Assembly: GCA_025200525.1 (NCBI GenBank)
Contig: CM045761.1
Location: 99,486,182-99,550,181, forward strand
Source: Camellia lanceoleosa
Lineage: Eukaryota; Streptophyta; Magnoliopsida; Ericales; Theaceae
Direction of reading: 5' to 3'
Length of the DNA: 64,000 nucleotides
Part shown: piece after piece, positions 13,515 through 27,400 of the stretch
Numbering within the stretch: the first letter of the stretch is position 1
Layout of the letters: each line of letters starts with the position of its first letter
Made by a program: the position numbers and the translations under genes
The notes under the pieces: generated by a model
The model's database searches: none
The model's input: the letters and a program-made list of their open reading frames with translations, nothing else
Told to the model about the DNA's origin: nothing

Positions 13515-14300
13515 AATTAAATAAAATATTTAGTATTTTGCTTGATTTATAATTCTGGACATTGCACATAAATACATGATGCTCATGTGAAAAATCCAAG
13601 GTGATTTTTTTTTTGGAGAAATTTAGTGAAAAGTCCACACCAAAATGGGTATAAGCATTAGATCCAAGTAAAATCTTCTTTGGTGATAAGTATACTGAAA
13701 AAAAGTCGTTGTCTGGCGGTAGTAGTTGGTGGTGATTAGGTAGAAATGTGTGATATTTAACAGATAGGTTGTGAAATGAGTGACACGTGTCACATTTCAA
13801 TAGATAGTTAGTTTGGTGAATTTCAATAGATAGATTGATTTCAACAAATAGGCAAATAGATTAATCTCAATAGATAGTTGTTCTTTTGAACAAATTATAT
13901 CCTTTCGGCCTAAAGAGCTTAGAGCTTGGGCCTAATGGCCCCCAAAAAAAAATCATAAATAGACTGATGGCCTGAGTGCCCTCTTTTTATTTCCAGAAAC
14001 AATGGATTCGTTTGGTTTGAATCTCTGAAAAATTTTTGAAAAAATTTCTCTACAAATGAGTTTTTAGAAAAACTCAAACCAAACATGTTTTCCAAAAATT
14101 TTTCCAAAACTTCTAAACCAAACATGTTTTCCAAACAAATCTCTCACACATATCAAATCAATCACTTTTTCCAAAACTCTCTCTCAAAATCATTTTCCAA
14201 AACATCTTTTGAAAAAATCAAACCAAACATGTTTTTCGTCTTTTTATCTCTAAAACACATCTCCCAAACACAAACCAATCATACCCAATAAGTTTCAAGG
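13515..14300. repeat. Repeat-rich spacer
   Basis: No gene. Between 13790 and 13880 the word caatagatag recurs. Between 14005 and 14290 the word aaaccaaacatg recurs and is mirrored by cgtttggtttga at 14009, suggesting an old imprecise foldback element. The short ORFs come from low-complexity Phe/Lys/Asn repeats and are not supported. Confidence 0.4.
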
Positions 14301-14584
14301 ATTCAGGAGGTACTGCTAATGACGTCATTAAAAGATCTCACGATCAAATCAATACTCCTTTGGAATATAGCTATTTGGTTCTGTTTTCTTCTTGGATAAT
14401 AAAATATTGTTTTCCTTCCTAAAATATGTGTTGTTTTTCATTTTAGTTTGTTAAATTTCAATTTTTTAGTTTCTTTATTTTATTTTATTTTATTTTTGTC
14501 TTTAAAATTATCAGTTTAAGTTAATTTAGTCCTAGGTCTAACATACGTCTACATTAATAACAAAAATATGAATAAAAGACAAAT

Positions 14585-14830
14585 TTGATTCCTAAAGTAC
14601 GCGTTTCTTGTTATTTTAGTCCCACGTTTTAAATTTTGTCATTTTAACCCTTAACATTGACCAAAATTGTCTTTTATCAAAGGATAAATACTTTTCCATG
14701 ATCAAAAGCACGTTAGAGATATGACAAAATTGACTAAAATTGACGACTTGATGACCAAAATAATAAAATTGAAACTTGAGGGACTAAAATAATAAAGAAC
14801 GCATACTTCAATAACTAAAATTGTCTTTAT
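14585..14830. repeat. Inverted repeat 1
   Basis: The left arm (from ctaaagtacgcgtttcttg) is complementary to the right arm (ending caagaa-type bases, then cgcatacttcaataac). Both arms carry 'ttattttagtccc' or its complement. Complementarity is imperfect. No coding sequence. Confidence 0.6.
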
Positions 14831-14872
14831 ATATCTTATCTTTTTCTATTTCCAGTTTGGGTTTATTACACT

Positions 14873-15756
14873 TTCTAACCTAAACTATTGTCAAATTATC
14901 CATTTAGTTCCTGAACTATCAATTGAATCTATTTAGTAATTAAAGTATATAAATCATAGTCTATTTATTTAGTCCCTGAATCTATTAAATCTTTAAAATA
15001 TTTAATTCTAACTTATTTAGTCCCTAAAAGATTACAAAAATAAAATATATGTCATATGTATTATAAGTTAGTAAAAGACTCTAGCCAATTAAGATTTTAT
15101 TACAAAAAAATCTTTTAAATTTTTATTTTGTCTTTAAAAGGTATATCATTTCGTTGTGTGCTTAAATTAATATTAAAGTCTGATTTTTTAATTTTGTCAA
15201 TAAATTATATGAATATTATACATACTGAAGAAGTAAAATTAGATAGCTTAAATAGTAACATTTCTCTACCAATAGTAATAGCACAAAATAATACATTAAT
15301 TAAGTAATAAAAAAAACTTAGTGAAAAACTTAAAATAATAAATTAAAATTATAAACGAAATTTGACATATAATATTAGATAAAGGTAAACACGTATCTAT
15401 TGTAAAAGATAAGTAAAAAAATACTACAAATAATTACCCTTATCTTTATAAAAGAAATTCAATATATGGATTGAGGTCCACTTTTGAAAGGCAGAATAAA
15501 AATTTAAGATTTTTTTTAAAAAATAAAATTTTAATTAGATATGGGCTTTTACTAATTTATAATATTTATAGGCTTATATTTTATTTTTGTAATCCTTTTA
15601 GAAACTAAATAAGTTTGAATTAAATACTTTAGGGACATAATGAATTCAATTGATAGTTTAGGGACTAAATATATTTTGATTTATGTATTTTAGGGGCATA
15701 GTACACAATCGATAATTTATGGACTAAATAGACAATTTGACGATAATTTAGGGATA
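14873..15756. repeat. Inverted repeat 2, about 210 bp arms
   Basis: The left arm at about 14876-15086 (atttagttcctgaactatca..., attacaaaaataaaatatat) is the imperfect reverse complement of the right arm at about 15540-15756 (tatattttatttttgtaatc..., tgatagtttagggactaaat). The loop is about 450 bases and AT-rich. The repeated phrase 'tttagtccctaaa' is typical of short plant foldback repeats. No transposase. Confidence 0.7.
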
Positions 15757-15759
15757 TAA

Positions 15760-16294
15760 GAGCATCTCCAACGGTTCACCAAAATTTTCACCAAATCTGA
15801 ATAAAAAAATCACCATTTTCTCAAATTGGTACAGACTGCTCTAACGGTTCACTTTTTATCAAATCTACTTGGGACAATAGGTTGGTTGGTAGTGATCGAC
15901 GATAGAGGAAATTTTTTTATTTTTTATTTTTTTGAATTGTTTGAACTAATAAAGTTGAACTGTTTGAACCTTTTAGTGGTGGACCGATTGGTCGACCGAT
16001 CGGTCGATCGGTAAGGCAAATTTTTTTTTTAACCTATAAATTTGAATTGTTTGAACCTTTTCGTGGTCGACCGGTTGGTCAACTGGCCGGCAACCGGCTG
16101 GTTGACCAGTTCTTCTCCTCCAACGGTCGCGCACAGTAATTTGATGAAATCTGTACGCTGTTCTCACTTTGATGAATTTTTTGGTGAATTCTCAATTTGA
16201 TACCGATTTGGTGCAACCATTGGAGCACCAAACAGTAACTTTTTCACCAAGATTTAAATTTGATGTCAAATTTGATGAACCGTTGGAGATGGTC
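15760..16294. mobile_element. Tourist-like MITE, 535 bp
   Basis: The ends are GAGCATCTCCAACGGTTCA on the left and, read in reverse complement, GACCATCTCCAACGGTTCA on the right: 18 of 19 bases match. The element is flanked by TAA on both sides (15757-15759 and 16295-16297), a 3-base duplication of the type made by PIF/Harbinger transposases. The interior has nested palindromes of GGTCGACCGATCGG type (about 15980-16015) and a second copy of gaattgtttgaacc. It encodes no transposase, so it would be mobilised in trans. Confidence 0.8.
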
Positions 16295-16445
16295 TAAAGT
16301 GTGACAAACCCTTTCAATTTCTAGAAAACACAGTTTGGTGAATTGTTTTCAAAAAACCGTTTTTGGGAAAGAAATACAAGAACAATTTACTAATAAGGAA
16401 ACACCAAAATCTTGATTTCAAATTGGACAAATTATATTAACAGTC

Positions 16446-17260
16446 CCTATAGTTTGGGACTAGTCACTTTGGTCCATAACTTTTCAATTGTAACACATTT
16501 GACCATAAATTTTGAATTTTGTTCAAAATAAAGACAATTGAAGATATCATTGCTTAATTTCAAGGGCAAAATCGTCAATTTGATAAAATATAAACTAATT
16601 TGATAAAAATAAATGTCAAAAAAATATTTTTAAAATTTTAAAAATTATTTCTACCCACTAAAGATAAAATTATGTAAATTTGATAAATTTTTTAGACATT
16701 TATGTATTTATTTATTTTTTACCAAATTAATTTTTATGATGTGTTTGGATGATGATTATGTAGTGGGTAGTTATTTTTATTTTCATTAAATTAGTTTATA
16801 TTTTTTCAAAAGTCAAATGTGGCGACAATTTTGATATCATTATTAAACCAATCCAAATTAAAAAAATCCAAAACTAATTTTTTTATATATATTAAATATA
16901 TCAATTACACATTAAAATCTTAACAACCATCTATTACATGATTATCATCCAAACACATAATAAAAATTAATTTTGGTAAAATAAATAAATAAATAAATGT
17001 CTAAAAGATTTATCAATTTTACATAATTTTATCTTTGGTGTGTAAAAATAATTTTTAAAAATTTAAAAATATTTTTTTGACATTTATTTTTGTTAAATTA
17101 GTTTATATTTTATTAAATTGACGATTTTGCCCTTGAAATTAAGTAATCGTATCTTCAACTGTGCTTATTTGGAACAAGATTCAAAATCTGAGGTTAAATG
17201 TGTCATGATTGAAAAGTCGAGATCAAAATAACACGTCCTAAACTATAGGAATTTGTTTGT
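16446..17260. repeat. Long hairpin element, about 340 bp arms
   Basis: The arms at 16446-16780 and 16925-17260 are reverse complements with few differences. The outer ends are cctatagtttgggac and gtcctaaactatagg. An inner stretch near 16560-16610 (ttcaagggcaaaatcgtcaa) is mirrored at 17115-17140. The loop is only about 140 bases. Transcription across it would give an almost perfect long double-stranded RNA. No ORF of interest. Confidence 0.85.
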
Positions 17261-17674
17261 GCAAGTGCCCCTTTCAAATTTGTCACCTATCTTCTCACAA
17301 TGATTTTTTAAAAAAAAATGATATGAAAACGATGTGTTTTGAACGTCTCACCACTTTTTATTCCTAAATACACGAAAAATTAAAATTTCAATGGTCATTT
17401 CTCAAACGTATGATTTGGAAGTTCTTTTTGTGACTTGTGTCATTGAAACAAACTATTAAGCTTGTTATGTATAGAAACGCATGACAATTTATTATCGAAT
17501 ATGAAATAAAGGCTTGTACATAAAACTAGAACTACCACAATCCAAACAATTCTGGTATGGTACAAACCAAGTGTCTTTAGGAGGCAACTTAAAGCAGTTC
17601 AACATTTCCGATCATCAGTGCCATTTATGAGAAAATTCCAAAGCAATGTTTCACTTTTGGAATGAATGACAATC
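17261..17674. other. 3' flank of the lipid-transfer gene
   Basis: AT-rich, no gene. On the minus strand, downstream of the stop at 17675, an AATAAA signal lies at 17493-17488, a plausible poly(A) signal giving a 3' UTR of about 200 bases. Confidence 0.45.
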
Positions 17675-17793
17675 CTAGATTGCTGCAAGAAATAAATTCA
17701 CAATGATAAGGATGAAAGATGATCCACCAAAATATGGAATCCAATTAGCTGCATTGTTTGCGGTTGTAGTAGTAGTGTTACTTGGAGATGTAC
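17675..17793 (-). CDS. Lipid-transfer gene exon 3 (GPI signal)
   Basis: It begins after the acceptor tgtgttttcag and encodes a Thr run, a small-residue region (NNAAN) that could hold the anchor attachment site, and a 15-20 residue hydrophobic tail ending LFLAAI before the TAG stop. This is the classic C-terminal signal for GPI attachment. Confidence 0.78.
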
Positions 17794-20700
17794 CTGAAAA
17801 CACACAACGGACAGATGGGGAAAGAAAAAAAAAAATTAAAAAAGAAATTGGAATTAAAGGAAGTACATTTAAAATGAAGATTACAATCAACACTAAAAAG
17901 ATGATTCATTGCATGAGGTTTCAAGTTCCAGTTAAAACAGGACTTGAAAAAGATAAAATGTTCACAACACCTTGACTCCATATGTAGAGAAGTTTATGTG
18001 ACATGGACCCTATACCCGAATAACTGAAAAGGAATTGTCTACATTTATAGACAACATTGGTAAAAATCATTCTAGGTAGTATAAAATTCAAGTTTGTTTC
18101 CATTTTAGTTTATTCTTAGTTCTGCAAAAAAAAAAAGAAAAGAAAAGAAAAGAAGAAGATGAAATAGCTTAGGCGGCCACATCCCTTCCATGAAGAGTCT
18201 TTTTTCTTTAAATTTTTTTTAATTTTTATTTTTTATTTTTTTTTGGGATCGGCAAAATCAAAAATTATTGATGAAATATGTAGTACAAGCAATACAACAA
18301 ATTACATCGAGAAGTTTGAGAAAAACATAATTGCTTAAGAAGCACAATCTAACAAAGTTAGGTTAAACCCCAAGCAAAACAAGAGAGAATTCCAAACCAA
18401 GCCAAACAAACACTACCAAAACATTAAAATGGATACACCCAAAACCACAGCTATGCACCTAAACTCAAGACTTCTGCAACTAACCACAGCAATAGAACAC
18501 CAACATACTAAAACTCAAGATGGACACCAAAAAGCCTCACTTGAGCAGTCCACCGAAAAAATGGGCAATAGAAACAGAGCAGTTGTCCAAAGTCTACTAA
18601 AATGGACAAGTCCTTCCAAAATAATCTCTTAGGTTCCAAGCCTAACTCTACTGCTTTCTGATTAAAAAACCATGACACTAAACAAAACAAATACCTCTAT
18701 CCTCATAAAATCCAGACATCATAAAAGAGCTCTCAGCCCAAAATGAAAGCAGATCACCAGAAAGATCAACCAAATCCACAAAATCCCAAAATATGGAATC
18801 CAAAGAGTTGTGTTGTATGGTGGTCTGAATTCAAACATTTCCCTGGACAATCCTTCTTCCTCTTGCGGGAAGATTTTCTCACCAAGACCATTGAGGTGAT
18901 TAATTGGGTGTGAGAGGATCTACCAAACCAACAAACCAACTTACAGTGTGATCGCCTCTCATACCTTCACAGTTTGCAAGCCAAACCAAAGACCTCAAAA
19001 TTACAATGGTTTAGGACTCCCATGGTCTTGGTTCATGGGCTTGGAAATTAATTAACAGCAATAGATCCTTAAAAGTAATTCTTTCTGGCCTCTAAGGTAT
19101 GTATTTGTTTCGAAATTTAAAATTTGTGTGTGTAAACATGTGCGTGTATATTAAAGGGAATTAAAAACTCACTATTAGAAGGAGTTGCAGGAGTGTGAGT
19201 TGCTGGTGAAACACTTGGTGCGGAAGATTCTGTGATTACAAAGATAAAAGAAAATGAAGTAAGAACAATAATAAGAAGCATGCATGTTACAATAAAACAG
19301 AAAAGAAACAAAAGGTGAAAGACAATTTTATCCAAAATAAACATCCTAATAGGGCCTAGTATGTATGAACTGGATTTCAATCATAGTATCTGCATATTAC
19401 ACTAAACCATACAAAATTGTCATGTTTGGTTGCCAATAAAGTGGAGAAATGCATTCCATCTGGTGGCTCTTGAATTTTTTGTCAGTGACACCATTGATTC
19501 ATATTAATATCTATAATTTATTTCAATTAATTTGACAAAGATAATTTAAATTTCTCAAATCAAAAATAAATGAAAATGTTTACCAAAAAAACAGTAAATA
19601 CATAACTTTGTACAGAACCCTCTACAAGTATTCATATTTTGAAATTATTGAATAGTTATCTCACGATTATACTGTAAAATACATTGTTTTCAAATAACGT
19701 GACCAAACAATCATTACTCAGCTAATCTTCCATTCGATTGTGCAATTGATTTTTTTAATAAATCATTGTTGAATAGTTCTTGTTGCAATTACTAAAAAAA
19801 CTTAAATTAATCAATAAGGCTCATAAATATAAATTCATACATGTTCAACTATTGAAAGAAATTAATAAAAATATAAAAGTAGCAAACAAAATTCTTACTT
19901 ACAATCTTAGATCATTCAACAAAATTACTCAACTGTTAATTATAGTGGAGGTTGTAGGAATAACAATCAAGGGTAAATTACTAGCAGATACTATTTAGTC
20001 TTGTCAAATTCGTCGCTAAAAGTTGGCCCTATCAGAATTGTCGCTAAAAAATACTTTTGGTGACGAATTTCTAAATCCATCGCTAAAAATTAACAATTAG
20101 CGACATTTTTTGTGACGATTTTCTAAATCTATCACAAAAAATTAACAATTAGCGATGTTTTTCTGTAACGATATTTTTAAACTGTTGCTAACTAACAATT
20201 AGTGATTCTTTTTAATAAAAAACGCCACTAATTATTACAGGATCTATTGAACAATAAATCCAGCTATTGCGACCTGCACGTAAGTCCCCTTAAAATTATT
20301 TTTTTGTTTAAACGGTCCAATTACTCTAAACTAATTGTAGCGAGGTCAAATTTTATAAACTAACATTACAACAAATAGCACTTTTGGACTAAATTCCAAT
20401 TATAGTTGCCAAATGTGTACCAACTAAATTATTTAGTCACCCGGTAAGTCGTTGACCAATTGTTCGGCAAAGTATTTGGCAACTAAGTTTTATTTCATTT
20501 ATTTATTTATTTATTTTTGTAGGTAATGCATAATAATAAGTGACTAAAAGTTTAGACACCAAAATTTTTTTAATATGTTTGATTTCACCAATAGTATTAC
20601 ATTTCATGATCAAATATTTTAGTCGCCGTTGTATTTTACGACTAAACATTTAGTAGCTAGAAATCTAACTGATGCCTTTAGGGATCAAATTTTTTTGGTA

Positions 20701-22118
20701 GTGCAAAGATAGCTTCTTTTTTTATTTTATTTTATTATTTTCTTTCATTACTAAATTTGTAGTCACCACTGGCATCCAATTTTCAACTTATTTTTTTGGC
20801 TACTAATTGGTTAATCACCTACAATTTCAATTTTATATATTTATAAAAAAATTCAATGACATTTTTAATATCTAGTGAGGTCAATTAAACCTAATTATGT
20901 ACTGCCCAAGCATGTATACCACCAGTGGGCATTTAAAAGGGAAAATTAGGGAGGTATATCACTCTATAAGTTTGCGTTAAGAGTTTAAGAACAATAATAA
21001 CTTGTTTGCTAATTATAGTCGCTAATGTTTCAAATTGTGGAAGAATAATGAAAAAGTTTGACATAAATAGACCAAACTATCCCTACAAACATAAAAAATA
21101 TTAAACTCTCTCTATTGTGTCTCTTTGTACCCCTCTCTCTCTCTCCCCCCTTATGCATATAGTTCTCTTCTCTCTATATCTTTATCTCTAGCAACTCTTT
21201 CACCGGATCCACCTAAAAGAACCAATGAGACTGCTTATCATCCGATCTAATTATGTCCTTGCACTATTCATTACCATTGAACAATGATGTGGAAGATACC
21301 AACATTCCGACTGCGAACAATCAGTGTTTGACAATAGCAGGTAGTGACATAGGTGATCTAGAATTGTTTTTCGGTGAGAAAACATATAAAATGATCTATT
21401 TTATTGCTTTTCTTAGGTAAAATACGTAAAAATATCTAAGTTAGCGGTCAAAGAAATTTCATTGACCTAGACTAAAAGTTAGTGTAATTTCTCTAACCTC
21501 GTGCAACTTTATTGGATTCAAAGTAAAAGACTCGATGATTTTTCACTAAGTAAGAGATTCAAAATTTAATTAACTTTCAATTTTTTAACTTTTAATCATT
21601 AATTAAAAATATTCTTGTTGAACTGTGATTTTTTTTTATATATAACTATGTTAACTAAAAAAAACAAAAACAAAAACAAATATACTATACTTTTAGGTAT
21701 TAATTGAAAATTTTATGTTTTGAAAATCAATGAAATTTTAATGGCTTAGATAGTGAAATTTCACTTCCTAGGAAAAGTGTCACTAGCAATTGACCGAGGT
21801 CATCGGCGACCGGAGGTGGTGGCCGGCAACCAAAGGCAATGGCCGAAAATGGTAGTAGTGGTGATAATAAGGGATGATAGAATAATGAAACTAAATTAAG
21901 GGTGGTCTGATCAAAAAAAAAAAAAAAAAGTTAGTGTTCCTAAACTAACAAATGTATTTTAGTTTTCCTTAAATGTTAATTACTCACTAGTCCCATTAAA
22001 TGGACTTAAATACTTCTTGTTAAATTTTTAAATGCACCAATAACTCCTGAAATGTCTATATTATCCTCATTAAATATCTATTCTTCTCTTCTCTTCTCTC
22101 TCTAATATGTTTTAGAGA

Positions 22119-22155
<37 letters not shown>

Positions 22156-24377
22156 TCCCCCTCATCTCTCATCTAAAGCTTCACACTACTACCACACATC
22201 GCCACCATCACCACATCTACCACCACCATCCATCACCGACTGCTGCTACCATTTGCCCACCAACCACCTTCACTATCGTCGATCTACACTCTACTATTTA
22301 CCACTATTGTCAAAGATCAACCGCCACCATCATCGATCTACACTTTATTTTTTTTTGGGAGTAAATAATCTACACTCTATCTTCTTTGACTACACTCTAC
22401 TATATCTGATCTACACGCTACCATCGCCAATCTACACTTTATTATCAAAGATCTACTAGAAAAACCTTGACAACCACCCTGGAATCTAAAAAATCTTCTT
22501 GATTAGAGATGTTTTTGCTTTTTAATTTGGTTTTGCTTGGGTTTGCTTTTTATCACTTTTTTTTTGGGTGGGGGGGGGGGGGGGGATTACATCCCAGAGG
22601 GAGAATTTAATTTAATTTAATTTTATTTTTGCACAAATATGGAGGGGTGCAAGTGACTTGCACTCTCACAATCTTTCACTTGCACTCCATTACAAAACCA
22701 CTTACACCACACATATTTTTGTAATTTTTTTTTGTTTTGTCTGTCCCATTGTTTTGAAATCCCCCCTTTTATTTGTTGGATATGTAAAATGGTGATGATG
22801 ATGATACGATGAAAGAGACAAAGATTCTTCACATCAAACCTCACTTTCTTATTCTCTTTGTCAATTGCTTGTAAACTAATGTTTGGAGAAATTTGTGTCG
22901 ATGATAAATTTATCATGAGGATACTATTTTTATATGTAAGTGCATGCATGCATGCATGCATGCGTGTTTTTTTTTTTTTTTTTTTAATGAATAAGTGAGG
23001 GAGTGTGCATGTATGTAAGTGTGAGTGTGATAGTGAACGAGAGTAAGTGATTAATTGGTTTGATAATATTGATCCAGTAATAAATTTATCAGTGATAACA
23101 TTTATTAGGCATAAATCTAGATACAATGATAAATTTATTAGTCCTACTCATTTTTTATATGTAAGTGTGGAATGTGCTTATTTGAATAAGTAAGGGAGAG
23201 TGTATGTATGTCAGTGTGAGTGTGATAGTGAAAGCGAGTAAGTGATTAACTGGTTTGATACAGTGATAAATTTATCATTTTTAAATACTTCTAGTTATTT
23301 TCCATTTCTCTTGCTACTACCAAATCTGAGAATGTACGAGAGAGTGATGTGGTGAAGATGTTGATTTTTCTTGAAAAATGGCAAAAAAATTGTTAAAAAT
23401 TACTACCAAGAAAATATCGTCAAAGGTGGTTGATGGTGGTCGGAGACGATAACTAGAGGTAGTGGTGGTGACTGGTTTCACTAACACAATAATCCATAAT
23501 TAAATACCTTAATGTTTACCAAACAAAAAATATATAAATAAGAAAAATGATTCATCCCCCTAATTGAGACCCTCCAATTTCATCCGCAATGACGTAGTTA
23601 ACATCCACATGAAGACACACCCGCACTCCTCTCTTTCTCTCTCTCAAACTTTATTTTCATCTATGTCATTAGGAGTAAAATTAAAAGTGAAATTAGGAGA
23701 TGTAGCGGGCATGAATAAATAAACACCTTAAAGGTTGACAACGCACACCAATTTGGATTATAGCTCGCCTATAAAATAATATATACTATAATTGTCAACT
23801 ACAAAATAAACAAGAAAATAAATACTCAATTCCAAGGGGAAAGTAACTCACAATTAGTTATTTAGGATCTCCCAAATAAGTCATTTTAAAATTTTCTTTT
23901 CCGTGGTTTTTTTTTTTTTTTTAAAATTATGTCAATTTTTTAATTTTTTTCTAGTCCGTGTGGTATAGACGAATCTAAAAAGCAATTTTTTTTTTCTGAT
24001 AATTTCCAAAATAAGAAGAAAAAAAATCCTACTATTTTTTTGCTTACTTTTTTTTCTTTTCTATTTTTTTTTTGAAAATTTTAAAAAAACAATTAATTTT
24101 TTAGTTCATTCTGCCGAATAAAAACTAGAAGCCTAACATTTATATTGAAATTTTCTTAAAAAAATTCACCAAAAATAAAAATAAACTAATAAAAAAAAAA
24201 AGCATACCTCAAACACCCAAAGTAGGGTGGCTCTCCATTGTATCATTCATTACATGTGATGCAAACAAATCAATTAAAGTTTGGTTAGAAAGTGACGTTT
24301 TTAGTGATTTTTAATTTTTTTTAGCTAAAATATAAGGTTGAAGTATAAAAAATGTTTAGGAATGACTTTTTATGCAC

Positions 24378-24428
<51 letters not shown>

Positions 24429-27400
24429 CAAAAAATAGAGAAAAATGAAGAAATCTTTGAATATTTTTGATATAACTTCTTAACTTTTTAAATAATTTTT
24501 TTGACGTTTTAACTAAAATTCGTAAATTCCCAAAGCACCTTAGATAGCAAAACTCTAGCAATGTTAATAATTTTGTTTGTACGAAAAATTACCACCCAAC
24601 TGAATGATAATACGTGGCAATGGTCATGCAAGTAAATGGATGTGCATGGTAGTTTTATTGAATTTTTTATATTTGGAAAATTTGATAAAGTTACCTTTAA
24701 GGTACTTTTTTTAGAAGGTATAGTCAGATTATTGACATGTTGAGGGAGTGACCCATGAAAGTGGAGGTGCTTGGTATTTTTATTAAGTATGTCCATCATC
24801 GGATAATGGGGTAGTAGTTTCCTAATATATAAGAATTAGTTTAAAAGATATTTTTTTATCAATATTTTCAGCAGAAGATTTTCCTATATTTTAGGAGATT
24901 GTTGTTAACCATTATCCCCATTTGAACCACCATATAACTACAATATTGGGATTTGACATGATAGTTACGACACACGTCAATAATCTATCACACTTGGAGT
25001 CCCACTATCTACGATCTAATAGCTAGAAAAATGTGACAGCAATTGAACCTCCTGCAAATTAGCAAATTCAACATATATAGGAGATTATTCAGCACATGTT
25101 TGAGATATTTGGGCATTAAGACTTGGTCATGGGACACCTGACAATCATTTGATGTAGAATGTTTCCATTATCTATATCGTCCAACAGCTAGAATTTGAAG
25201 TCCTTCCTTAATAGCTTCTAAAATGAAGGCTTTTCTTTAACCAAGCATGCGACACTTATAATTTATTTAATAACCCCATCGTCTACCCAACAACTGATAT
25301 TGAAAGGAGGTTACAACAACCCCTAGCCTTGGGGAATAATCAACAACTTGTATGGAAAGAGGAGGCTAGTGGGACAGGTATCAACTCAGAAGGCAATCCA
25401 GCACCCTACTATCTAGAGATCATGGAGATTCTTGAAGAGGCTGTTGTAGATTTTCAGGAGGTTAGCCACGATTTTCAAGAGAACTTAGCAACTATAAATA
25501 CCCATTTGAAAATGAAGGAAATCCCAATCAATTCAACATTCAACACTACTTAGTACATAACTCGGTTATTTATCCTTAGTTTAACCCTAGTTTAACTTAG
25601 GAGTAGACTTGAAAGGCATTTTTACCATAGATTTAGCCCTAGTTTCCTAGTTTTCATGACACGGGTGTCAAATTAATTGTTTTTGGCTTTCATAAGTATT
25701 GTTTTGAGACTTAAATTGTGTTTACTTTCATTTTGTAACTCAATTTCATGTTTTCAAACTTGTTTTAATACTTTTATGTGTTCAATCCAATGAATTTATG
25801 AAAGTATATTTTTTGGTGTTCATTTTCCTCTATTTATTACTCTTTTTGACATTAAAAACTTCATAGAGATTTGAAGTTCTCTTAATTGAGGCGAAACAAG
25901 AATCATGAGGTCTTTTATCCCTTTGAGCCTCACATAACCTCCTGTTTTCAAAAGTTAGACTTTTTCCAAGTACATTTCCATCAATTTAGGCACTTGTTCC
26001 TTGGCATGTCCACAAATTACCCAAAACCTCTTGGTTTTAGCCAAAATTTGTGTTTTAGTTAGAGGATATAATTTTTATAATTTTTGCACAAACATCTTTT
26101 GGCACGCCCAGTGGGACCTATAGTTACTAGGGAAGAATATCAGGAAGAGGTAGAGGAAACAATCCCGCCGAGAGGCTAGCAACTTGGTGAGGCATCATTA
26201 AACAATTCTGCCTCGGCCACACATCCTGTTTCTGTAGCACAACATGTCCTATCCCAGGAGTTACAAAGTGTCACAGACAAACTCAGATATTGTCTCATTA
26301 GAGGGAATCGTGAAGTTTCCCAAGAGATTTCATAATCCTTTAATAAGATGAAAGGAGTCCTAACAGGAGCTTACGAGGACCAATAACAAGATGGTGGCCA
26401 TGTTTGGAGACAGAATGCAGTTGTTTACTTAGTCCGCTGTCTCATAGTTTGGAACTATTGGATAGCAACCAGAAGACATCGTATCTAAAGGTCTCATGCA
26501 AATGGTCAGGGTTCATCAACTACCACCCTTATTTCATGAGGACGAGTTACAGACATTGGGGGGCATCCTGTTTAGAGGACCCTAGAGAGAAGGATTGATT
26601 CTCCTATCCAACTATTAAGCTTGACTTCTGACTTGATTTCAAAGTTGACTTAAGGTTCAATATCCTGCTTGTTTTTTTGTTGGCTTTGTTGTTGTTGTTG
26701 TTGTTGTTTTTTTTTTTTTTTTTTTTTTTCTCAACAGAGGATCTCTTGCTTGGTTGTAAGGTAAGGATCTTTGGTGAGGTTGTTTCTACTTTTGATTGTC
26801 GGTAAGGAGGATGCTTCCTACGCTTTGCTCTTTGCTCTCCTAAGATTGGGCTATGAAATGATGTAGCCTAACAAATTCCTAAAGGAGTTATGGAATGAGA
26901 AATTATGGTATGTTGATGAAAGTGGTATTGTGCAAACTAGTTTTGCCTCCCTACGGTATGTTGATGGGCTTTTGCTCATTTGCCTACCCATTGGCAAAGC
27001 CAAATCTTCCTTCTGGTGCTCTTCTAGGAGGATTCCCTCCAGAGTCTGAATGAAGACTTCCTGGAATATCAATGCTAGACATGGATTCTTGATAGACCCC
27101 AGAAGGTTGTAAATGAGCCGTAACTGGTGCATTGGATGAAATTCCTTATATAATAAATTCGACTTTCTAAAAAAAAATTATAAGTTATTTTCTGTTTGAA
27201 GAGCCAAATTAGAAGTTTTAGCCTTTCAGAATGTCTGAAAAGGTCCAATATAAATCTCAAGCCTAACAAGTACTTCAGGCCTTCTAGCTCGATGAACAGG
27301 CCTTAAGGTGTAGCAAGCCTTTCACATTGGAGTTTTTTTGGCCTTTTAAAATGTCTGAAAAGGCCTAATGATAGTTTCAAGTTTGACTAACATTTTAGGC

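Noticed and set aside
22623..23126. A 167-codon minus-strand ORF in intron 1
   Set aside because: It crosses a T run (poly-Lys), a TGCA repeat and a tandem duplication; its composition is that of the repeats.
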